Assembly: GCA_947565475.1 (NCBI GenBank)
Contig: CANOGI010000007.1
Location: 1 to 21,437, forward strand
Reading direction: 5' to 3'
Length of the DNA: 21,437 nt
Source: an uncultured Eubacteriaceae bacterium
GTDB taxonomy: Bacteria > Bacillota > Clostridia > Lachnospirales > CAG-274
Positions within the stretch are counted from its first letter, which is position 1, and every line of letters begins with the position of its first letter. Positions 1 to 8,785 of this stretch are shown here, one piece after another. Both the position numbers and the translations under genes were made by a program. The notes under the pieces were generated by a model that saw only the letters and a program-made list of their open reading frames with translations, was not told the DNA's origin and made no database searches.

Positions 1-1246
1 GATACCACCAGTAATCATCTTCGCTAAGCTCAAGCTCTTCCATTCGGGTTTTAAGAACGTTAAGGCGCTCTTCTCTTTGGCTTCCGCCTATTATCTCGCC
101 AACCCCGGGAACAAGCAAATCCATCGCCGCGACGGTTTGCTTATCGTCGTTTAAGCGCATATAAAAGGCTTTTATATCTTTTGGGTAATCTGTTACGAAA
201 ACAGGTTTTTTAAATACCTGTTCCGTTATATATCTCTCGTGTTCTGTCTGAAGGTCTATTCCCCATTCCACAGGATACTCAAATTTTACTCCTGATTTTT
301 TTAACAGGCTGACCGCCTCGGTATAGGTAATATGCCCGAAGTCGGAGTTTAATATATTGTTAAGTCTCTCGGAAAGACCCTTATCTATAAATTTATTGAA
401 AAATTCCATTTCCTCAGGGGCGTTCTCCATAACATATCTTATTATATATTTCAGCATATCCTCGGCGAGAGCCATATCATCTTTAAGCTCGGCGAAAGCG
501 ATTTCCGGCTCTATCATCCAAAATTCCGCCGCGTGTCTCGCTGTGTTGGAGTTTTCCGCCCTGAAAGTGGGGCCGAAAGTATAAACATTTTTAAAAGCGA
601 GGGCGTAGGTCTCAGCTGAAAGCTGTCCGCTTACTGTTAGATTAGCGGGCTTTCCAAAGAAGTCTTTTGAGTAATCGATGTTGTTATAATTATTTCGAGG
701 CGGGTTTGATATATTCATTGTCGTGATTTGAAACATTTCTCCCGCTCCCTCGCAGTCGCTCGCCGTTATTATCGGCGTGTGCACGTATATGAAATTTCTC
801 TCGTTGAAAAATTTGTGTATGGCGAAACTCGCCAGACTTCTTACCCTGAATACCGCCGAGAAAGTATTTGTTCTTGGTCTTAAATGAGAAATTGTCCTAA
901 GATACTCGAAAGAGTGTCTCTTTTTCTGAAGAGGATAATCGGCGGGACAGGCCCCCTCTATTTTTATTTCCGCCGAGTTTATCTCAAAGGGCTGTTTATT
1001 ATTGGGAGTGAGGATAAGCGTTCCTCTTACGCGAAGGCTTGTTCCAACTCCAAGTTTTGAGATTTTAGAAAAGTTGTTAAGCCCGCTGTCAAACACTATT
1101 TGTATGTTTTTAAAAAAAGTCCCGTCGTTTAACTCTATAAAGCCAAAATTCTTTGAGCCACGCAGGGTTTTTATCCAGCCACATATTTCTATTTCTTTAT
1201 TTTCATAATGTTCAGGATTTTTATATATATCTTTTACTATTTCCAA
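1..1246 (-). CDS. asnS: Asparagine-tRNA ligase (AsnRS), partial, C-terminus off window
   Basis: Class IIb aminoacyl-tRNA synthetase that charges tRNA-Asn in the cytoplasm. I translated the reverse strand from 1246 to 2, giving 415 codons against a usual length near 463, so roughly the last 50 residues lie beyond base 1. An N-terminal OB-fold anticodon-binding region is seen ([20 protein letters not shown]). It is followed by the class II core with RPRTN, the FRAEN motif 2 region ([20 protein letters not shown]) and [10 protein letters not shown], ending in DDYWWY, which is typical just before motif 3. The start is TTG at 1246: an in-frame TAA lies upstream, no in-frame ATG precedes it, and a GGCGGTGA Shine-Dalgarno-like site sits just before. 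The ATG at 1260 is in another frame and stops after seven codons. The aspartyl-tRNA synthetase alternative is rejected because length and motifs match AsnRS. Confidence 0.97.
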   Translation of the reverse strand, partial: MEIVKDIYKNPEHYENKEIEICGWIKTLRGSKNFGFIELNDGTFFKNIQIVFDSGLNNFSKISKLGVGTSLRVRGTLILTPNNKQPFEINSAEIKIEGACPADYPLQKKRHSFEYLRTISHLRPRTNTFSAVFRVRSLASFAIHKFFNERNFIYVHTPIITASDCEGAGEMFQITTMNISNPPRNNYNNIDYSKDFFGKPANLTVSGQLSAETYALAFKNVYTFGPTFRAENSNTARHAAEFWMIEPEIAFAELKDDMALAEDMLKYIIRYVMENAPEEMEFFNKFIDKGLSERLNNILNSDFGHITYTEAVSLLKKSGVKFEYPVEWGIDLQTEHERYITEQVFKKPVFVTDYPKDIKAFYMRLNDDKQTVAAMDLLVPGVGEIIGGSQREERLNVLKTRMEELELSEDDYWWY

Positions 1247-1273
1247 ATAATCACCGCCATAATTTTTATTTTA

Positions 1274-1430
1274 GATTATTATATAGTGAAAAAATTTGAA
1301 AGGAATCAAAAAAATAATTTACTTGCGCGGGCCGCGAAGCGCTCCGCAATTTGATTACTGTCCAGCAATGCTTACGCAGACGCAAAATATTCTTTTGACT
1401 TTATTTAAAGTTATTTCACTATAAATCATA
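1274..1430. repeat. Imperfect inverted-repeat element between asnS and the pectinesterase
   Basis: About 24-nt arms at 1274-1296 and 1407-1430 are inverted copies sharing a perfect core, TATAGTGAAA (1282-1291) versus TTTCACTATA (1414-1423). They bound about 157 bp whose interior contains a GC-rich patch (1325-1350) unlike the surrounding AT-rich DNA. It has the look of a small non-coding mobile element or a decayed repeat. No ORF is seen inside. The left arm overlaps the presumed asnS promoter. Confidence 0.5.
1280..1309 (-). promoter_or_regulatory. Putative asnS promoter
   Basis: Read on the minus strand, a -35-like TTGATT (1304-1309) is followed 18 nt later by TATATA (1280-1285). This would place the transcript start about 27 nt before the TTG start codon. 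It overlaps the left arm of the inverted repeat at 1274-1430. Assignment is by consensus only. Confidence 0.45.
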
Positions 1431-2175
1431 ATTTCCTTATTTATTATACCAAATTTTTAAGTAAAAACAAGGGAATTGATAGAAAGTAATATTTTATTTT
1501 ATAAATTTTCAAGTAGTTTGACTATAAACTTAATTTGAGTCTCTAAAGAGAGTGAAAAATTCAAAATAAAGAGCTATAAGAAACATTATAGAATAATTGC
1601 AATAAAAAAACAGTTCTTTTTTAAGGAAATAGCAAAAAGTTGCACAAAAATAAACGTTAAAAAATATATATTTATACTAAATTTATCTTGGTGAAAATTT
1701 GCCCTTGTTAAAAAGTGTGAGAAAACAGGAGTTTTTTTATCTGGCCCTGTATAAAAAGCTAAAATTTGGCCCCTTTATTTTTTTGATGTTATAATTTATA
1801 ATTAATTATATGGTAAAAGAGGAAATCAATATGGCGATTCCATAAAAAACGCTTTTCGCAAGTATAAGATATAATATTTTTTTCTATAACTATATCGGAA
1901 TCGCTGTAATATAAACCAATTATTTTAGAACCTATCTAAAATTTTTAAAAAGCTGTTCTAAAAACAAAAAATACTTAAAAAATCAAAAATAATAATATTA
2001 TTGAAATTATTGAAGCTTGATTATATTATTCCCGTTGATTTTTTGTATATTTTAATAGTTTTTAGGCCAGGCTCTTATGGTTGGGAAAAAAGTTGACGGT
2101 TTTTTATGTCGCTGTAGATTTCTGTTGACCTCTTTTTGAAAGACCGGCGGGGTTTTATGTTTCCGCCAAAATAGA
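1431..2175. other. AT-rich intergenic stretch without a recognisable gene
   Basis: No ORF of believable composition is found on either strand. Small local structures are present: CTCT-AAA-GAGAG near 1540-1553, an inverted pair GCGATTCC/GGAATCGC (about 1834-1841 and 1897-1904), and a GGCGGGG...TTCCGCC hairpin near 2147-2167. An ATG with a fair ribosome site at 1831 stops after four codons (MAIP) and is probably chance. I recognise no riboswitch class. Confidence 0.5.
1766..1795 (+). promoter_or_regulatory. Candidate sigma-A promoter with extended -10
   Basis: TTGGCC (1766-1771), an 18-nt spacer, then TATAAT (1790-1795) preceded by TG (TGTTATAAT). If used for the downstream pectinesterase it would give a leader of about 470 nt. 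A weaker alternative closer to the gene is TTGACG (2093-2098), 16 nt, TAGATT (2115-2120). Neither can be confirmed by eye. Confidence 0.35.
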
Positions 2176-2228
2176 AAGCTCCGCCCCCTCCCACTTTTTG
2201 GAAAAAAAGCGGGGGGGGGGGCGCTTTA
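2176..2228 (+). repeat. G11 homopolymer tract inside a long hairpin upstream of the pectinesterase
   Basis: An uninterrupted run of 11 G lies at 2211-2221. A C-rich arm (about 2177-2194) can pair with the G-run and its GCGCTTT end. The stem is about 17 positions long with a T/A-rich inner stem, mostly paired with a couple of mismatches. It ends about 45 nt before the GTG start and about 30 nt before the ribosome site. Such a long mononucleotide run is exceptional in this AT-rich intergenic DNA and is the kind of sequence that changes length by slippage. Confidence 0.7.
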
Positions 2229-2273
2229 ATGTAAAAAAAATGAAAAAAATTAAAAAAAGAAGGAGGAATTTTT

Positions 2274-5200
2274 GTGAACAAATATTTACAAAAACCGCTT
2301 AGCATTTTTGTCGTGCTGTGCATGATTTTTACAAGCGTGTTTTCCTGGAATATGACTGTTTTCGCTGATGAGGTTTCGGCGGAGGTTGATGACAGGGGAG
2401 ACATAGACGGCGTTGACGGCGTTACCGTAAACGACGCTGTTATGCTTCTTGATTATGTATTAGACAAAGGCACTTATAAAGGCGATTATTCAAAAGAAAT
2501 GCTTTATTATATGGGAGACGTAAACAGCGACGGAACCGTAACGGCGAACGACGTTTCCGAAATACTTAACAAGGCTCTTAACGGGGATTATAAATTCTCC
2601 GGCAAAAAACCTCATAAGCCTGTACCTCCAACCACAGAGGCAACGACGGAGGGAGACGTTCAAACCTCAACAGAGGGGGATGTTCAGACCTCAACGGAGG
2701 GAGACGTTCAGACCACAACGGAGACCGTTACGGAGGAAACAACAGAGGCTATCGTGACAGGCGAACCGGAATCCGCTATATATGAAGGCTATGACATTGT
2801 AGTCGATAAAAGAATCGCTGAGAGTAATCCGACGAGAGCTGAGCAGCCGATTGTTAAAACCGTAAGAGAGGCTATCGCTTTAGCGGACGGCGGAACGGAG
2901 GCGAAACCTATTGTTATAGGTATTGTTCCCGAACTTTACAGAGAACAGGTTGTAATTAAGAAACCGTGGATTACTTTAAAGAAGATTACGAACTCTACCT
3001 CAACAGAGGACGACGCTACTTTAACATGGTATTATGTTGAGGGATATACATACGACAACGTAGGCTCAGACGGCTATTGGGACCCTGATAACCCGAAAGC
3101 GAACGAGGGCGGAACAAGGGGTGTTGCTCAATGGGGTCAGTCCACTTATGTTGACGGAAGCGCCACAGGATTCAGGGCGGAAGGAATTTATTTTGAGAAC
3201 TCCTCAAACCTTTATGTGACAGAGGAAGAACTCGCCGCCAACGTAAGAGTAACTTCCAAAGACTCAACTCTTCCGGAAAGAATCTCTCTTAAACCTGGTT
3301 ATGGTACGGAGGATAAAATAACAGTTACTCTCGGAAACGGAACCACTGAAAAGAATGTTACGGCAGACGTAAGAGCGAAGAGATGGAGAGAGAGAGGAGC
3401 GGCTCTTTACACAAAAGCAGACAAGGTTGTTCTCATAGACTGTAAGGTTGTCGGCACTCAGGACAGTCTCGGAGTATGCGGAACAGGCAACAGAGCATAC
3501 TTTAAAAACTGTAAGTTGGCTGGATGCGTAGACTTTATATGCGGAGGAACACAATCGGTATTCGACAACTGCGAGATTAAGTGGCAGTCATCTCCTTATA
3601 AGGGAGACGGAGACGGAGGCGGAGCGCTTACCGCCACTAAAAACGATGATTATCCGGCGAAAGGATATTTATTCTGGAATTGTAAGGTAACAGGAAACCC
3701 AACCACGGAGCAAGTAAACTTTGGACGCCCATGGAGCGCTCAGGCCGCTGAGACAATATGGGTTAATACCATATCTGACATAAGCAAAGTAAACAATAAG
3801 CCTATGATAAGCGATGCCGGCTGGGGCGGAATGGGCTGCGAGCCTGAGCTTACAAGAGGATTTTTTGAGTACAACTCAAAAGACATAAATGGAAACAAAC
3901 TTGACACAAGCAAGAGAAAAGGTACCACAAGCGGTAAATTTAAAGGCGGAGTGCTTGATTCGTTCGATGTAATCAAGTATAATCCTTACAATTATACGGC
4001 TTATAAAGGCGATAAATTTGATGGATGGGATCCATCAGGAAGCAAAGCTATTTACGACAGTATTGAGAAAGATATTGAGAATATAGCGTTTGAAGAGAGC
4101 TATGACGCTGACTTTACTCTTCCGGAGGCTCCGGCGGGGTATGAGGTACGCTATGAGTCCGACAGTCCGAACGCTGTTGTCAGCGCTGACGGAAAGAGCG
4201 TAACGGTTAAAAGACCTCCGTTCGGAAGTTCAGCCGCTGAGGTAAACTTTACGGCGTACTTAAAGAAGAAAGAGGCAGACAAGGAAAACGTCAGAGGTAT
4301 GGAGAAAGTTTACAAAACGTCCATAACGCCTTCAACAGACGAGGGAAGCACGTTTAAGCTTACGGGAGCGGTTAATCTTACCTTCGCGCCCGACAAGGAT
4401 TTAACGGCGACTTTAGATTTCGCTATGCCAGACGGAACATCAATGTCTAAGAAAGAGGTTGTAATACCGGCGGGAAGCATGACAGCTAATTATGACGCGG
4501 GCAATCTTTACGCCGATATGCCTATAACTCTTACCATTGTTTTAGACGACGAGAAATATTCTGTTGTCGGCGGGGATGTTCATACGATTCCGGCGGGAGT
4601 CGGAGGAACGCCGATGACTTATGACATTAATATAGGTCTTAAAGAAATAATGAATATAACAAGCAACGGGGCGCCTGTTCTTGTGGGTACGGCTCCGGCT
4701 GGCTATACAATGGAGGCGGTGGCTGAATATGGAGGAAAAGCTAACGTTTACCATTATAAGAACACAAACAGCACTAAATCAACTCACGGTTACTACTGGG
4801 ATTTAGCGTCAATAGTGGCGAACACTGCTGGACAGAGTATTGAGGACTTAAAGACTGCCGACGCTGTTACTTTAGAATTCAGCATTAACGTTCCGGACGC
4901 TGGAGACTGGGGAAGCCCGATAAACGCCATCGATATTTTAGGAAACGGCGATACGTCCAAATTTGTTTTCGCTCCTAAAGCTAATGACACAAGATATGTG
5001 AGATTCCTTCTCGGAAGATGGAATCAGGTTAACGCCATCGACTCAACGGTAGGCGGATTAAGCGGTTCTTCTCACAGCGGTCCTCAGCAGCTTAATCTTG
5101 TTGGAAAGCTCAACGGAGAGGCTAAAAACGTATGGAAGAAGATTACGGCAACTATAGACTTTAAAAATCAAAAAGTCGTGATGACAGGAGAAGGCTCCGC

Positions 5201-8027
5201 CAGCCCTGTAAATGAGTTTAAATCACTTCCAGCTAATATCGATAGAAGCAAACTTTATATGGTATTCTATCCCGCGGAAAATAAATCCGCTACCGACGAG
5301 TATTATTTCACTGACGTTAAAGTGTCTTACGACAGGTTTGTACCAGCGGAGGACACATCTAAAGGCGTACAGGTGAGCGGAACTGTAACGGATGGAATAA
5401 AAAGCGTTACTTTAGTAAACAAGGAACAGCCTATTTATAAACACTCGGCTAACATAGTCGAGGACAAAACAATGACTTTCGCCGGGAAAATCCCGGCGGG
5501 GGTTTACGAGGTACAGTATACAACCGACGAGGCGTCTAAATTTAAAGATGTGACAGGTACGGGAGTGGCCTTAGAAGACGGAAAATATTATTTAACGGTA
5601 GCTGATAATGATATTACAGATTTAAAGGTTTCAGCGGAGACTGTGGTTGGATTTGACGCGGCTGAGGCGGCTGTTGATTCCATGATTTCAAAATACGCTG
5701 ACGCCAGCACCGTCGATGGAAAGACTGTTTATACCCTTAAAGAGGCTTTGCCGAAAGTTTCGGAAGATGGATACGAAATTTCTATAAAAGAGGGCTGTCC
5801 ATATGTAAAGGCCGACGGCTCCCTGATTGAGCAGGTTGTTTCCACCGAGACAGCGGGAGACCTCGTTTACACTATTACAAACATCGGAAGCAAGGACAGT
5901 GAGGAATATACCGTGAAGGTTTTACCGGCGGTGATTCCTGATGAGAAATTTGTAAGAACTTTCGACGATCTCGCCGTGGATTCAGCGGTTGAGAACGGAG
6001 GTTTTAAAGCCGACATCGTGAAGGACTCAGCCTTAGCCCCAAACAGGGGAAACGTGCTTGTGTTCTCAAATACAAGCAATAGTTTTAACGACAAAATAAC
6101 GGCGGTTAATTTCACTGATTTAGGATTAGAGGCGGGAAAGACTTACGCCATAAGTTTTGATATTATGAAAACTGACGGGGACGACAGCGGAAAAGGCTGG
6201 AGAGTCAATTTGACAGGCACCGCAGGAACTCTCTGGGCAGGAACTAAATTTGAGTTTAACGCGGAAATAGTAAAACCAGGTGAGAAATACAAAGACGACA
6301 GCGTTTACGGCACGACCACGGACATTAATTCAGCCACGGCGCCGAATGAGTGGGTTAATTACACTTTTGTATCCAACACGGCTACGGGAAACGTGGACGT
6401 TTACAAAGAAAAGAAATATGTTACCTCATATAAGGGACAGACTGCCGTTCCGGCCGGTATTGAGTTTGCCACTCATTATGTGGCGGGGTCGAAGATTTAT
6501 CTCGACAACGTTGTTTTATATGAGTATCCAGTAGCGAGCGATCTTGAAACAGAACTTAACGCCGCTGTGGCTAATGATTTAATTCCGACGGAAGTTAAGA
6601 CGGCTTATGAGATAACAGTTCCCGCTAAGACAGCGAGCGGAAAAGCTATTAAGTGGACAGCGAGCAACAGCTCTCGTATAACTGTTACAGAAAGTGGCGA
6701 GAACGTTAAAATAGCTTTCGCGGAGCCGACAGGAAACTTTGAGGAGTCATTGACGGCGGAGGTTGAGGCGATTCTTCCTTACACAGGCTCACCAAGCGGA
6801 GACAAGGTAACGTTTAAAAAGACTTATACCGTGAATTTTGAGTCTGATAATGTAGTTAATTACAACCTTACTATAAATAATAAGACGACGAGCAACACCA
6901 TTAAAATAACAGTTCTCAAAGGAGATACTGTCGAGGTAGCCGAAACGGAAACACTGACTCACAATCTCGCGTCAGGAACGTATAAAGTTAAGTTCACGTC
7001 AGTGGAGGGATATAAAGTTTCCGAGGTTAAAATCGGCGAAAACGCCATCACGGCGGGAGCTGACGGAAGCTATACCGTGGATTTATCACAAGATGTGACT
7101 CTTGACGTAACATCAAGAGAGGTTCTCACAGGATATACGGCGGCGGAAGACGCTGTTAAAGCGGCTTTATCTGGAGCCGGAACTTTAAACGGGGACGTTT
7201 ATACCGTAGATAGAGCGTTTACTGTTCCAACTGTTGAGAAATACGAGATTTCTATAGCTGAAAACTCATTTATAAACGCCGACGGAACACTCAAGAGAGC
7301 GGCGGCGGGAACAGCTGTGGCAGCTGAGGAAGTTACTTTCACGATTAAGAATACAGACGCCGACACAACAGAGGACTATAAACTTAAAGTTTTGGTTCCA
7401 GCCAAAGCGGGAGATAAAGCGTACGAGGACTTTGAGGGACTTAATATAGGCGATAAGGTCGGCGGAGCAACCGTGGCTTATAAAGAGGGAAGAGGCAGAT
7501 ATATTAAACTTTGTCAGCCGAATACTTCTTCTTTAGACGTTGTTAAGTATGACGCGCTTGAAAGCGGAAAGAAATATGAAATAGGCTTTGACATAATGAG
7601 AATTGCCGATACTGTTGAGAATGGAAATCATATACCAGCGGGCAAAACGTCATTTGACAACGGAGGTATGGGCTGGAAAATATCATTTACAAGTACAGAT
7701 TGGTACGCTAAGTACTTCGCTTATATGGGAAACCAGTTTAAGATATTTAACGCCGACATAAAAGACACTGACACAAAAGACCCGATTATCTCAGGCTGTG
7801 AGTCTGAAAAATGGTATTCTCTCAAATTTATTGTTGATATAACAACAAATAAGATTGATGTATATTTGCGTAACGAAAGTGAGACGGACTATACGAAAGT
7901 GACATCAGTTAAAGTCGCTGAAAACGAGATTCCTAATCTTGTGGGAGTACGTGAGGAATGGGGTTCTCGTATGCCTAACGACTATGTTTGCTTTGACAAC
8001 GTATACGTAAAAGAGATTACTGAGTAA
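2274..8027 (+). CDS. Giant secreted dockerin-pectin methylesterase (CE8) multidomain protein
   Basis: Predicted to remove methyl esters from pectin outside the cell. It has 1917 residues and a GTG start, with AAGGAGGA at 2260-2267. Order of parts: signal peptide with likely cleavage after A31 (VFA|DE); dockerin-like pair of calcium loops at about 42-105 (GDIDGVDG, GDVNSDG); Thr-rich linker with three TEGDVQTS units (125-148); pectinesterase right-handed beta-helix at about 170-590. The catalytic set is intact: Q396/D397 (TQDSLG), D420 (CVDFICGG) and R485 (FGRPW). The remainder is an atrophied Ig-like domain (592-683), a beta-sandwich-like region (about 795-1022), and a duplicated unit of a ~95-aa Ig-like domain plus a ~200-aa jelly-roll-like domain (about 1123-1415 and 1617-1915). 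A second Ig-like segment (about 1422-1525) separates the two copies. There is no LPXTG or SLH segment, so the dockerin is the only visible attachment device. The tail could bind carbohydrate, but that is inferred. A strong terminator follows. Confidence 0.9.
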   Translation: MNKYLQKPLSIFVVLCMIFTSVFSWNMTVFADEVSAEVDDRGDIDGVDGVTVNDAVMLLDYVLDKGTYKGDYSKEMLYYMGDVNSDGTVTANDVSEILNKALNGDYKFSGKKPHKPVPPTTEATTEGDVQTSTEGDVQTSTEGDVQTTTETVTEETTEAIVTGEPESAIYEGYDIVVDKRIAESNPTRAEQPIVKTVREAIALADGGTEAKPIVIGIVPELYREQVVIKKPWITLKKITNSTSTEDDATLTWYYVEGYTYDNVGSDGYWDPDNPKANEGGTRGVAQWGQSTYVDGSATGFRAEGIYFENSSNLYVTEEELAANVRVTSKDSTLPERISLKPGYGTEDKITVTLGNGTTEKNVTADVRAKRWRERGAALYTKADKVVLIDCKVVGTQDSLGVCGTGNRAYFKNCKLAGCVDFICGGTQSVFDNCEIKWQSSPYKGDGDGGGALTATKNDDYPAKGYLFWNCKVTGNPTTEQVNFGRPWSAQAAETIWVNTISDISKVNNKPMISDAGWGGMGCEPELTRGFFEYNSKDINGNKLDTSKRKGTTSGKFKGGVLDSFDVIKYNPYNYTAYKGDKFDGWDPSGSKAIYDSIEKDIENIAFEESYDADFTLPEAPAGYEVRYESDSPNAVVSADGKSVTVKRPPFGSSAAEVNFTAYLKKKEADKENVRGMEKVYKTSITPSTDEGSTFKLTGAVNLTFAPDKDLTATLDFAMPDGTSMSKKEVVIPAGSMTANYDAGNLYADMPITLTIVLDDEKYSVVGGDVHTIPAGVGGTPMTYDINIGLKEIMNITSNGAPVLVGTAPAGYTMEAVAEYGGKANVYHYKNTNSTKSTHGYYWDLASIVANTAGQSIEDLKTADAVTLEFSINVPDAGDWGSPINAIDILGNGDTSKFVFAPKANDTRYVRFLLGRWNQVNAIDSTVGGLSGSSHSGPQQLNLVGKLNGEAKNVWKKITATIDFKNQKVVMTGEGSASPVNEFKSLPANIDRSKLYMVFYPAENKSATDEYYFTDVKVSYDRFVPAEDTSKGVQVSGTVTDGIKSVTLVNKEQPIYKHSANIVEDKTMTFAGKIPAGVYEVQYTTDEASKFKDVTGTGVALEDGKYYLTVADNDITDLKVSAETVVGFDAAEAAVDSMISKYADASTVDGKTVYTLKEALPKVSEDGYEISIKEGCPYVKADGSLIEQVVSTETAGDLVYTITNIGSKDSEEYTVKVLPAVIPDEKFVRTFDDLAVDSAVENGGFKADIVKDSALAPNRGNVLVFSNTSNSFNDKITAVNFTDLGLEAGKTYAISFDIMKTDGDDSGKGWRVNLTGTAGTLWAGTKFEFNAEIVKPGEKYKDDSVYGTTTDINSATAPNEWVNYTFVSNTATGNVDVYKEKKYVTSYKGQTAVPAGIEFATHYVAGSKIYLDNVVLYEYPVASDLETELNAAVANDLIPTEVKTAYEITVPAKTASGKAIKWTASNSSRITVTESGENVKIAFAEPTGNFEESLTAEVEAILPYTGSPSGDKVTFKKTYTVNFESDNVVNYNLTINNKTTSNTIKITVLKGDTVEVAETETLTHNLASGTYKVKFTSVEGYKVSEVKIGENAITAGADGSYTVDLSQDVTLDVTSREVLTGYTAAEDAVKAALSGAGTLNGDVYTVDRAFTVPTVEKYEISIAENSFINADGTLKRAAAGTAVAAEEVTFTIKNTDADTTEDYKLKVLVPAKAGDKAYEDFEGLNIGDKVGGATVAYKEGRGRYIKLCQPNTSSLDVVKYDALESGKKYEIGFDIMRIADTVENGNHIPAGKTSFDNGGMGWKISFTSTDWYAKYFAYMGNQFKIFNADIKDTDTKDPIISGCESEKWYSLKFIVDITTNKIDVYLRNESETDYTKVTSVKVAENEIPNLVGVREEWGSRMPNDYVCFDNVYVKEITE
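2646..2717 (+). repeat. Three 24-nt tandem repeats in the linker of the pectinesterase
   Basis: Three consecutive in-frame 24-nt units encode TEGDVQTS, TEGDVQTS and TEGDVQTT. They sit between the dockerin and the catalytic domain, and they differ by a few synonymous changes. Unit number would change linker length without a frameshift. Confidence 0.85.
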
Positions 8028-8077
8028 TTAAGATGTAATAGTTATATATATTTAACTGTAAAATTTTATTATGCCGA

Positions 8078-8122
8078 GACTCTGTTTCTCTCACAAAAAT
8101 GAGAGAGGGAAACGGAGTTTTT
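8078..8122 (+). terminator. Rho-independent terminator of the pectinesterase gene
   Basis: Long hairpin about 50 nt after the stop codon. An arm beginning ACTCTGTTTC pairs with a later GAAACGGAGT, with an inner TCTCA/TGAGA stem, and is followed by TTTTT. Confidence 0.85.
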
Positions 8123-8130
8123 GGCGTGTT

Positions 8131-8322
8131 TCAAGACTACTTTGATTTTTGTATAATAAAAGTTCTCATAACCAACGGTGAAAGTATTCACCTTTGTATT
8201 CAGTGGGAGGCTGGTCGCAAAACTTCGTTTTGCCGCTCGCCTTTGCAACCTGGCTTGCGGTTCCTATGAATATAAGAGTAAGTCCCCGAGTAAGAAGCAG
8301 GGGACTTTTTTTGCCGGTTAAA
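8131..8322 (-). repeat. Interspersed structured element, copy 1 (full length)
   Basis: About 192 bp, read on the minus strand from TTTAACCGGC to GTAGTCTTGA. It contains the head hairpin AAGTCCCC/GGGGACTT (8280-8287 with 8300-8307), the block around CAAAACGAAGTTTTGCGACC, and GAATACAAAGGTGAA...TTCACC. The closing arm is CCGTTGGTT, and then comes the tail with an imperfect hairpin. It matches copy 5 (20987-21177) almost throughout and copy 2 (8506-8627) over its head and middle. On the plus strand its head hairpin is followed by seven T and would serve as a second terminator behind the pectinesterase. Confidence 0.8.
8280..8312 (+). terminator. Terminator-like hairpin supplied by repeat copy 1
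   Basis: Perfect 8-bp stem AAGTCCCC/GGGGACTT with a 12-nt loop, followed by a T-run (8306-8312). Confidence 0.65.
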
Positions 8323-8359
8323 TGACGACTCAAAAGATATGAAAATATAAATTTTGGGG

Positions 8360-8388
8360 TTTACAAAAGAAAATAAATATGGTAAAAT
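8360..8388 (+). promoter_or_regulatory. Promoter of tRNA-Pro
   Basis: TTTACA (8360-8365), a 17-nt spacer, then TAAAAT (8383-8388). The expected start is about 8395, roughly 28 nt before the mature tRNA 5' end. Confidence 0.75.
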
Positions 8389-8422
8389 ATAAAAAGTGAG
8401 GTTTATTGTTATAATAGACTTT

Positions 8423-8496
8423 CGGGGTGTGGCTCAGCTTGGTAGAGCGCTGCGTTCGGGACGCAGAGGCCGCAGGTTCAAGTCCTGTCACCCCGA
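8423..8496 (+). tRNA. tRNA-Pro, anticodon CGG
   Basis: A complete cloverleaf of 74 nt. The acceptor CGGGGTG (8423-8429) pairs with CACCCCG (8489-8495), with discriminator A. The D arm is GCTC/GAGC, and the anticodon stem CTGCG/CGCAG holds loop TTCGGGA, anticodon CGG (reads CCG). The T arm is GCAGG/CCTGT with loop TTCAAGT. CCA is not encoded. A T-run begins at the next base and acts as part of the end signal. It stands alone with its own promoter. Confidence 0.97.
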
Positions 8497-8505
8497 TTTT
8501 TTTTA

Positions 8506-8627
8506 TTTAACCGACAGAGTAAGTCCTCCTGTTTTTTAAATGGGGGGACTTACTCTTGTGTTCAAGGGGAGCGCGAGCCAGGTTGCAAGGGCGAGCGGTA
8601 AAATGGAGTTTTGCGACCAGCCTCTTT
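8506..8627 (+). repeat. Interspersed structured element, copy 2 (tail missing)
   Basis: TTTAACCGACAGAG head, hairpin AAGTCCTCC/GGGGGGACTT, then the GCCAGGTTGCAAGGGCGAGCGG block and TTTTGCGACCAGCCTC. It breaks off there: instead of the usual closing arm and tail, a different repeat (8628-8682) follows. It lies between tRNA-Pro and the SpoIIM-like gene. Its open reading frame only looks like an N-terminal extension of that gene. Confidence 0.75.
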
Positions 8628-8682
8628 CTTGTGAAAATAATTTTTATCTCGCCTCCTTTTGCTCCTTTTCAAGTGATTTGAC
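8628..8682 (-). repeat. Second repeat family, copy a
   Basis: On the minus strand this reads GTCAAATCACTTGAAAAGGA then GCAAAAGGAGGCGAGATAAA and ends in TTTTCACAAG. It is nearly identical to 21319-21373 on the plus strand. A degenerate partial relative lies near 18252-18273. It abuts copy 2 of the first element exactly where that copy is truncated. Confidence 0.75.
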
Positions 8683-8785
8683 ATATATGTACGGGACTGT
8701 GTTCCGTATTTTTTTATGCCAAAATCAATTAAACGGTAATAATTTAGATTTCTCAGGCGTATATTTGTACAAGCGGGGGGATTTT

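Noticed and set aside
1831..1845. Four-codon frame MAIP with a fair ribosome site, as a leader peptide
   Set aside because: Too short to separate from chance. No run of regulatory codons or attenuator arrangement around it.
2211..2221. G-run as a pure sequencing error
   Set aside because: The exact length could be wrong, but the facing C-rich arm suggests a genuine hairpin, so it is kept with this caveat.
2075..2404. 109-codon minus-strand frame opposite the pectinesterase start
   Set aside because: Its Pro/Gly-rich text comes from the C/G homopolymer hairpin and it overlaps a clear signal peptide gene. No ribosome site or family features.
8131..8322. CRISPR or tandem repeat array
   Set aside because: Repeats are dispersed through intergenic regions, vary in length and lack regular spacers. 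No cas gene is present.
8540..8785. 82-codon N-terminal extension of the SpoIIM-like gene
   Set aside because: It is a translation of repeat copy 2 and the second repeat family, with no ribosome site. The product from 8786 matches the family length better.
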